A stretch of 64,000 nt of DNA from NCBI RefSeq assembly GCF_022346925.1, contig NZ_JAKRNJ010000004.1:434001-498000 (forward strand), read 5' to 3'. The position numbers and the translations under genes were made by a program. Shown one piece after another: positions 60,470-64,000 of the stretch. Each line of letters starts with the position of its first letter. Position 1 is the stretch's first letter. The stretch comes from Microvirga sp. ACRRW (GTDB lineage Bacteria > Pseudomonadota > Alphaproteobacteria > Rhizobiales > Beijerinckiaceae). Below the pieces are notes generated by a model. That model searched no databases, was not told the origin of the DNA, and saw only the letters and a list, made by a program, of their open reading frames with translations.

Positions 60470-61338
60470 CGACAACCACGCTTACTCCTGAGATCGGCCG
60501 CAGCACGCTTCCCTTCATCGATCCGCATCATCTCGACAGGCCCCTCGAGGTGAATTTTTATCGTCCCGCCGATCATGGACCGGGCGATCCGGTCGTCATC
60601 GTTCAGCATGGCATGCTTCGCAATGGCGATGAGTATCGGGATTTCTGGATTCCCGCCGCGGAAAAGCATCGCATCCTGATCGCCGCGCCGACCTTTTCCG
60701 ACATGCACTTCCCCGGTCCTGAATCGTACAATAACGGCCTCGTCATCGAAGATGACGGAAGCCTGCAGCCTTTCGAGAAATGGCTCTATGCGGTCCCGGC
60801 ACGCGTCTTCGCCGCCCTGAAGAGAAGCGGCGTGACAAGACGCCCGAAGGCGCGGCTCTTCGGCCATTCGGCAGGCGGGCAATTCGCGCACCGAATGCTT
60901 GCGACCCAGGACGACGGATCTTTCGAAGCCGTCATCGCAGCCAATCCTGGCTGGTACACTCTGCCGACACTGGCGCGGAATTTTCCGGAAGGGCTTGGAG
61001 GCATCGATCTCGACGAGGCCAATCTCGCCCGCTGGTTCGCCTATCCGATGCATATCTTCGCGGGCGATCAGGATATCAGCACCGACGATCCGAACCTGCC
61101 GGCCCAGGCCGAAGCCTTGAGGCAGGGGCCGCACCGTTATGCACGCGCGCAGTTCGTCTATGATTTCGCGCGACGCGAAGCCAACCGCCTCGGCCTGCCG
61201 TTCCAGTGGAAGTTGATCCGCGTCGAAGGCGTGGGTCATGACGGAGCCGCCATGTCGCGCGCGGCCGCAGCCTTCTGGTTCGAAGGCCGCATTCCATCGG
61301 CTAAAGAGCTGATCACCGAGGAAGTCGGCGCTCTTTAA
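60466..61338 (+). CDS. Alpha/beta hydrolase
   Basis: 290 aa, no signal peptide. Oxyanion region VVIVQHGMLRNGDEY, nucleophile elbow FGHSAGGQF near residue 130, a likely catalytic Asp in FAGDQD, and His in VEGVGHDGAAM. Substrate unknown; coupling (4-bp overlap) to the transporter suggests it hydrolyses an ester or amide in the imported compound. Confidence 0.85.
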   Translation: MTTTTLTPEIGRSTLPFIDPHHLDRPLEVNFYRPADHGPGDPVVIVQHGMLRNGDEYRDFWIPAAEKHRILIAAPTFSDMHFPGPESYNNGLVIEDDGSLQPFEKWLYAVPARVFAALKRSGVTRRPKARLFGHSAGGQFAHRMLATQDDGSFEAVIAANPGWYTLPTLARNFPEGLGGIDLDEANLARWFAYPMHIFAGDQDISTDDPNLPAQAEALRQGPHRYARAQFVYDFARREANRLGLPFQWKLIRVEGVGHDGAAMSRAAAAFWFEGRIPSAKELITEEVGAL

Positions 61339-61385
61339 ATAGACACTCATTCTATAACCACTCACATTTGATCTCGGAGCAAGAC

Positions 61386-62804
61386 ATGAACGTTCGACAT
61401 GAGATCTGGCAGCATGTGGATGCTGCAAAGGACCGCCTCATTGCCTTGAGCGATCGCGTCTGGGGAATGCCCGAGGTCTGCTATACCGAAGTGCGCTCGG
61501 CGGCCGAACATGCTGCGGAACTGCGCCATCAGGGCTTTCGCGTCACCGAAGGGATCGCGGGCATACCAACCTCCGTCATCGGCGAGGCCGGCGAAGGCGG
61601 CCCGGTCATCGCTTTCCTGGGCGAGTACGACGCTCTCCCCGGCCTCAGCCAGGAATCCGGCATCGCGGAACACCGTCCCATCGAGGCCGGCGGCCATGGT
61701 CATGGCTGCGGCCATAACCTTCTCGGTTCAGGCGCGATGCTCGCCGCCATCGCCTTAAAGAACTGGCTTGCCGAAAAAGGCATTCCGGGCCGTGTGCGCT
61801 ATTACGGTTGTCCTGCCGAGGAAGGCGGCGCAGCCAAGGCCTTCATGGTGCGCGCCGGCGCCTTCGATGATGCCGACATCGCAATCTCTTGGCATCCTTA
61901 CAGCTTTTGGGAGGTTGCACCGGCACTGTCGCTCGCCAACACGCGCGCCGACTTTGCCTTTACGGGCCGCGCGGCCCACGCCGCCGCAGCTCCGCATCTG
62001 GGACGCAGCGCGCTCGATGCCGTCGAGCTGATGAATGTGGGCGTGAACTACATGCGCGAGCACATGCCCTCCGATGCACGCGTGCACTATGCGCTCCTCG
62101 ATACGGGCGGCATCGCTCCGAACGTGGTGCAGGCACATGCCAGGGTACGCTATTCGATCCGCGCCATGGACCTGCAGGGTATGCTCGACCTCGTCGAACG
62201 CGTGCACAAGATCGCGCAGGGGGCCGCTCTCATGACGGAAACCAGCGTCGAGATGCGCATCGTCAGCGCCGTCTCGAACACGCTCGGCAATACACCCCTG
62301 GAACACGCCTTGCACAACGCCATGGAGGAGCTGGGGGCTCCAGCCTTCGACGACGCCGACCGTGACTTCGCGAAGAAGATCCGCGCAACGCTGTCGGAAC
62401 AGGAGATCGCATCCGTCTACCGGGCCATCGGTCAGCCGAAGACTGATGCGCCTCTCGCCGATTTTCTGACGCCCCTCGACTCGCCGCGCAATCCCATGAT
62501 CGGCTCGACCGATATCGGCGACGTGAGCTGGGTTGTTCCCACCGTCCAGGCCCATGCGCCCACGGTCGCGATCGGCACACCGTTCCACACATGGCAGGTC
62601 GTCGCGCAAGGCAAGATGCCTGCCGCGCACAAGGCCATGGTGCACGTTGCCAAGGCCATGGCCGCAACCGGCATGGCTGCGATCACCGATCCGTCCCTGA
62701 TGGCAGCCGCCAAGGCCGATCTTGCGGATAGAACGCGGGAAACTCCGTATGTGAGCCCGCTCCGCGAGGGTGTCGAGCCTCCGCTGGACATGTCGCGCAA
62801 TTAG
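61386..62804 (+). CDS. M20 family amidohydrolase (AbgB-like)
   Basis: 472 aa from ATG 61386, with GGAG 7 nt upstream; a TTG at 61368 is a poorer start. Metal-ligand motif GHGHGCGHNLLGSG, PAEEGGAAKAFM with the catalytic Glu, and STDIGDVSWVVPT near the C-terminus match the AbgB/IAA-amino-acid hydrolase subgroup, which cleaves N-acyl amino acids such as p-aminobenzoyl-glutamate. It ends the operon and may free an amino acid from the imported substrate. Confidence 0.9.
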   Translation: MNVRHEIWQHVDAAKDRLIALSDRVWGMPEVCYTEVRSAAEHAAELRHQGFRVTEGIAGIPTSVIGEAGEGGPVIAFLGEYDALPGLSQESGIAEHRPIEAGGHGHGCGHNLLGSGAMLAAIALKNWLAEKGIPGRVRYYGCPAEEGGAAKAFMVRAGAFDDADIAISWHPYSFWEVAPALSLANTRADFAFTGRAAHAAAAPHLGRSALDAVELMNVGVNYMREHMPSDARVHYALLDTGGIAPNVVQAHARVRYSIRAMDLQGMLDLVERVHKIAQGAALMTETSVEMRIVSAVSNTLGNTPLEHALHNAMEELGAPAFDDADRDFAKKIRATLSEQEIASVYRAIGQPKTDAPLADFLTPLDSPRNPMIGSTDIGDVSWVVPTVQAHAPTVAIGTPFHTWQVVAQGKMPAAHKAMVHVAKAMAATGMAAITDPSLMAAAKADLADRTRETPYVSPLREGVEPPLDMSRN

Positions 62805-62936
62805 GAATGGCGACCGGACCCCAGGTAGTTAGGGCTGCACTCGGCTTCCGTTGGCGGATTGCGGTGAAACCCGATCCGGCTGGACGGGTTGGCTTATGAA
62901 TGAGCAAGGGAAATGCCGGGCAAGCGGAGCCTGGTC

Positions 62937-63143
62937 ATGATGGCTGAAGATCGGCAGATGTCGGGGCTGCGGCTCCCCAATACGCTTGAGCTGCCGCCAA
63001 GCCATACGGCCGCAATGGTAGGGCACTTTCTCAAGCGCATCTACGAGGACAGCCTCGAAACGGATTATCCTCGCCATTTGACGATCTTGATCGAGAAGAT
63101 CGACATGGCGGAGCGCCAGTCGATGAAGGCAAGCGAGCGGTGA
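62937..63143 (+). CDS. Small NepR-like protein (putative anti-sigma factor)
   Basis: 68 aa from the ATG pair at 62937/62940, chosen because CGGAG lies 7 nt upstream; the ATG at 62913 has poor spacing. The segment VGHFLKRIYEDSLETDYPRH followed by LTILIEKID follows the NepR pattern (IG..LR..YD....EP.P.RF..LL..LD). NepR binds the ECF sigma factor EcfG and is released by PhyR. No phyR or ecfG lies in the window, so this would be an orphan paralogue. The match is by eye only. Confidence 0.55.
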   Translation: MMAEDRQMSGLRLPNTLELPPSHTAAMVGHFLKRIYEDSLETDYPRHLTILIEKIDMAERQSMKASER

Positions 63144-63195
63144 CGAAAGAGCGGAATACTTTCATCAGTAGGCGCGCCTATTTTCGCCGTTAGGG

Positions 63196-63483
63196 CTACC
63201 CGCGCAGGGCCTTCTCGATATCGTCCAGCACCTGGGCTTTGCCGATGCCGGTCAGGAACGGCAGGCCCTTGAAGGTCGGCTTTCCGAGATCGTCGGGGAC
63301 CGGCGTGGTGGCGACCACCACGTCCACGTCAGCCACCATGCTGCGCACTTCCGTGGCCTTGCACTGGCGGATCGTGACGGGAATGCCGCGCTCAGTCATG
63401 GCTTCTTCGATGGCGAGCGCGACGACGGTCGATGTGGCAACCGCTGTTCCGCATGCGACCAGGACGACTTTCTGCTGGGCCAT
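63196..63483 (-). CDS. PTS EIIB component (galactitol/lactose-like type)
   Basis: 95 aa. N-terminal VVLVACGTAVATSTVVA carries the phosphorylated Cys in the P-loop typical of GatB-like IIB proteins. It passes phosphate from IIA to the sugar via IIC. Separated from the IIA gene by 17 bp. Confidence 0.88.
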   Translation of the reverse strand: MAQQKVVLVACGTAVATSTVVALAIEEAMTERGIPVTIRQCKATEVRSMVADVDVVVATTPVPDDLGKPTFKGLPFLTGIGKAQVLDDIEKALRG

Positions 63484-63500
63484 TTGGGCACTCTCGTTGT

Positions 63501-63962
63501 TCAGGAGGGGAAAGCGGCGAAGGCTTCTTCCGGCGTCCGGGCGGAGACCAGCGCCGACAGCGCACCCGGATTCTGGATGAAGCCCGCCACGGCTTGAAGC
63601 ATCTCGATCTGCGCGTCCTTGTCGTTCAAGGCAAGGGCCACCACGATTTGAACCGGCAATTTCTCGTCCGGATCGTCCATGCTCGCGAAGGTCACGGGCT
63701 CCGCCAGCGTCGCAAGAGCGATGGCAGGGGCAATCACGTGCACGGGATCGGAATGCGGAACCGCCACGTTGATCTCCCCGAGGGGCAGGCCCGTCGGCAT
63801 GGTCCGTTCCCGCTCGATCAGAGCTTCGACGTAATTCGCCTTGACCTTGCCCATCGCGATGAGGCGTTCGCCCAGAAGCGCGATCACCTCATCCGAGGAT
63901 TGAGCCGATACCCCCAGGCACATAGCCTGGGGGGACAGGATCGACCGAAAGTCCACTGCCAT
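63501..63962 (-). CDS. PTS EIIA component (fructose/galactitol type)
   Basis: 153 aa. PTS_EIIA type-2 domain with the phosphorylated His in EINVAVPHSDPVHVIAP. The start is 8 bp after the stop of a gene entering from the right edge. With the IIB gene it forms part of a sugar PTS, uncommon in alphaproteobacteria, where IIA domains of this type usually belong to regulatory PTS-Ntr (ptsN). The adjacent IIB favours transport. Confidence 0.88.
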   Translation of the reverse strand: MAVDFRSILSPQAMCLGVSAQSSDEVIALLGERLIAMGKVKANYVEALIERERTMPTGLPLGEINVAVPHSDPVHVIAPAIALATLAEPVTFASMDDPDEKLPVQIVVALALNDKDAQIEMLQAVAGFIQNPGALSALVSARTPEEAFAAFPS

Positions 63963-63970
63963 CTGTTGCT

Positions 63971-64000
63971 TTACTCCGCAGGCATCGCGCGGGTCTGAAC
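63971..64000 (-). CDS. 3' end of an upstream gene (partial, unidentified)
   Basis: The last codons (…VQTRAMPAE, stop TAA) of a minus-strand frame that continues past the window. Only nine residues are visible, so no product can be named. Its 8-bp spacing to the IIA gene suggests one operon, so a PTS IIC or sugar-metabolism gene is possible. Confidence 0.45.
   Translation of the reverse strand, partial: VQTRAMPAE

Overview
The window reads as a stretch of chromosome from a high-GC alphaproteobacterium of the Hyphomicrobiales (Rhizobiales) type. The evidence is an F1-only atpHAGDC operon, the mdh-sucCD-sucAB-lpd and sdhCDAB orders, a ZapE/AFG1 ATPase, an Omp19-type inhibitor lipoprotein and many ABC importers. 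A Microvirga/Methylobacteriaceae-like host is plausible, but the sequence alone does not fix the genus.

Left third (1-32,000), core metabolism. The window opens in the 3' part of putA (+), followed by a shared bidirectional terminator, a 2H phosphoesterase, and the F1 ATP synthase genes atpH-A-G-D-C (all -). Next come a histidine phosphatase, a small secreted ORF, priA (-), a methyltransferase (-), xerC and an ankyrin protein (+). A long minus-strand operon follows, in transcription order mdh, sucC, sucD, sucA, sucB, a PD-(D/E)XK-like gene, lpdA, tdk. Upstream of it lie a TetR regulator overlapping zapE, an Inh/Omp19 lipoprotein and a TerB-like membrane-anchored protein. Then comes sdhC-D-A-(CPCC gene)-B with a divergent LysR regulator. 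A secreted lectin-like protein converges on folD, which follows yggT and a DUF167 gene. A tRNA-Ala(CGC) with a recognisable promoter closes this part.

Middle (33,300-44,600), a carbohydrate-related cluster. A ROK regulator, a long PIG-L deacetylase and an EamA transporter (-) are divergent from a complete sugar-type ABC importer operon (+). That operon also encodes an argininosuccinate-lyase-like enzyme and a PfkB kinase. The combination suggests import and breakdown of an N-substituted sugar or sugar conjugate, but the substrate is unknown.

Right part (44,700-62,800), two peptide-type ABC operons in opposite orientations. The first (-) is GntR, DppD, DppF, binding protein, DppB, DppC, a signal-less gamma-glutamyltransferase, DUF1028. 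The second (+), with a divergent RpiR regulator, is binding protein, DppB, DppC, DppD, DppF, alpha/beta hydrolase, M20 amidohydrolase. Genes overlap by a few bases almost throughout. A small NepR-like ORF and PTS IIB/IIA genes end the window.

Most unusual points: two compositionally distinct solitary genes sit almost seamlessly inside the suc-lpd and sdh operons; an ArgH-family lyase sits inside a sugar-import cluster; an orphan NepR-like protein is present; the DUF167 gene lacks a standard start codon; and several hairpins are placed where they could set operon stoichiometry or translation. I saw no insertion sequences, CRISPR arrays or rRNA genes.
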